34,348 nt of DNA from Spirochaetaceae bacterium. Its GTDB lineage: Bacteria; Spirochaetota; Spirochaetia; Treponematales; Breznakiellaceae. This document shows positions 33,782-34,348 of this stretch, in pieces. The stretch's first letter is position 1; each line of letters starts with the position of its first letter. The notes beneath the pieces are model-generated. The model saw only the letters and a list, made by a program, of their open reading frames with translations, had not been told where the DNA came from and ran no database searches. The DNA is taken from positions 1 to 34,348 of the forward strand of contig JAITJI010000090.1 of assembly GCA_031279015.1 (NCBI GenBank), written 5' to 3'. Made by a program: the position numbers and the translations under genes.

Positions 33782-33905
33782 TATAATCTATCCATGGCTT
33801 CCTGTTCCGCAACGCGGAAGTACCGGTACATCATGGGCGCACGAGAGGAGGCTGTCAAGCCATCACGATGAGCCGCCGGGCGCCTGTCACCGGGCGCCGT
33901 TTTTG
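33782..33905 (+). ncRNA. Possible small structured RNA
   Basis: A perfect TATAAT (33782-33787) with a weak TTTAAA -35 (33759-33764) stands before a GC-rich stretch with a TTCCGC/GCGGAA stem (33805-33819), palindrome GTACCGGTAC, GGCTGTCAAGCC, and a final GGCGCC/GGCGCC hairpin (33879-33898) followed by GTTTTT. A transcript near 110 bases is implied. It was not matched to a known riboswitch or RNA class from memory. Confidence 0.3.
33879..33905 (+). terminator. Terminator-like hairpin
   Basis: GGCGCC at 33879-33884 pairs with GGCGCC at 33893-33898 over an 8-base loop, followed by five T after one G and one T boundary at 33899-33904. No annotated gene ends here, which supports a short upstream transcript. 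Confidence 0.5.
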
Positions 33906-33936
33906 GGCCTCCCTGGAAAAACTGTACCCGAAATTG

Positions 33937-33965
33937 TTGACATTTGGCCTGAAAAACTATATATT
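33937..33965 (+). promoter_or_regulatory. Promoter of the terminal chemoreceptor gene
   Basis: TTGACA (33937-33942) and TATATT (33960-33965) are 17 bases apart. The -10 box runs into five ATT units, giving a leader of about 120 bases. Confidence 0.7.
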
Positions 33966-34091
33966 ATTATTATTATTGTCAGAAATATCGGTATAGTGTG
34001 TAGTCCGTTTTAAAACTTCAAGATATCCATTCCCACGTAACGTTAAATTCTGTACAAAACCGCAATCTCAGGTTGCATTTCAGGAGAAAGT

Positions 34092-34348
34092 ATGAAGATA
34101 GGTACAAAACTCATTATGGTAATTGTCACCCTAACCCTTGCCGGAACCGGGGCGCTGACAGGAACCATCTTACATCTTGCGCAGAAGCAGGTAAAAATGC
34201 TCATTACCAGTGAAATTACCAATCTGGCCAATGAAAGCGCCAGTGAAATTCAGGTCTGGCTGGATGGTTATATGGATATGGCCAGGACAATCAGTCAGGT
34301 TATGTCAGAATATGAAGAGATAAACCGGGACGACCGGCGTTCGCTGTT
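34092..34348 (+). CDS. Methyl-accepting chemotaxis protein, 5' part only
   Basis: The gene runs off the window after about 85 residues. It starts MKIGTKLIMVIVTLTLAG, with a membrane span at about 6-28, followed by a periplasmic helix (SEITNLANESASEIQVWLDGYMDMARTI). The ASEIQVWLDGYMDMA-type segment is how many dCache chemoreceptors begin. AGGAG lies 6 bases before the ATG. The signalling domain lies outside, so the receptor type is inferred from this N-terminus. Confidence 0.75.
   Translation, partial: MKIGTKLIMVIVTLTLAGTGALTGTILHLAQKQVKMLITSEITNLANESASEIQVWLDGYMDMARTISQVMSEYEEINRDDRRSL

Larger units (their letters stand above)
33515..34091. other. 577-base intergenic region with two terminators and a possible small RNA
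   Basis: No confident gene. It contains, in order, the terminator at 33580-33600, a weak small ORF (33650-33763, TTG start, reading NLYIVSFVNADRQAAG then ILKEAPGFF), a TATAAT with a structured segment ending in a hairpin and T-run (33782-33905), and the promoter of the final chemoreceptor. Confidence 0.7.

Noticed and set aside
33794-33898. Match of the structured segment to the ZTP or cyclic-di-GMP riboswitch
   Set aside because: CCGCC followed by GGGC and a CAAGCC echo short parts of these consensus sequences, but the key core elements are missing.

Overview
The window looks like a chromosomal segment of a spirochaete, most likely a Treponema of the termite-gut type. This is inferred from the mix of genes, not from a marker gene: extracytoplasmic FMN/FAD lipoprotein reductases, several methyl-accepting chemotaxis proteins, a [FeFe]-hydrogenase-like chemoreceptor, loose spirochaete-style lipoboxes, and short Shine-Dalgarno-led genes with clear TTGACA-17-TATAAT promoters. 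No rRNA, tRNA, CRISPR array, integrase or intact insertion sequence was seen.

Layout. 1-1.35 kb: the 3' end of a sorbitol-type dehydrogenase converging on a decayed uroporphyrinogen-decarboxylase-like methyltransferase pseudogene. 1.4-4.3 kb: an FMN/FAD reductase lipoprotein with a strong promoter and a perfect palindrome at its start site, followed by a TetR-type regulator. 4.3-7.4 kb (minus): an ABC-F ATPase with a candidate regulatory upstream ORF, then a GH20 hexosaminidase. 7.65-10.1 kb: a soluble [FeFe]-hydrogenase/4Fe-4S/MCP fusion divergent from a stand-alone FeoA. 10.2-13.4 kb (minus): a lipoprotein of the permuted NlpC/P60 type, then padR, a DUF1700-like membrane protein and a DUF4097 protein; the two promoters of this cluster carry near-identical sites. 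13.5-17.8 kb: an MFS-HEAT fusion, ribosomal protein L28, a PhnP-like metallo-hydrolase and an unknown protein. 17.9-22.1 kb (minus): potABCD polyamine transporter. 22.3-24.7 kb (minus): galE and an M20 peptidase. 24.9-27.6 kb: ferritin, and a second FMN/FAD lipoprotein on the minus strand. 27.9-29.8 kb: a Cache/HAMP chemoreceptor. 29.8-32.1 kb (minus): a two-gene ABC exporter. 32.3-33.5 kb: a GH109-like Gfo/Idh/MocA protein. 33.5-34.1 kb: intergenic, with terminators and a possible small RNA. 34.1 kb to the end: the start of another chemoreceptor.

How the genes fit together. The set suits an anaerobic, motile, sugar- and amino-sugar-scavenging cell: GH20, a GH109-like protein and galE handle sugars; two exported flavin reductases could use external electron acceptors; one soluble and two membrane chemoreceptors steer the cell, the soluble one probably by a hydrogen or redox signal; ferritin and FeoA handle iron. 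The most unusual items are the hydrogenase-MCP fusion, whose proton-shuttle cysteine position appears to be proline, the operator sequence shared by the padR cluster promoters (with a 10-mer echo at the hydrogenase-MCP promoter), the palindrome at the flavin reductase promoter, and the ABC-F leader. All family assignments were made by reading motifs, without database searches.
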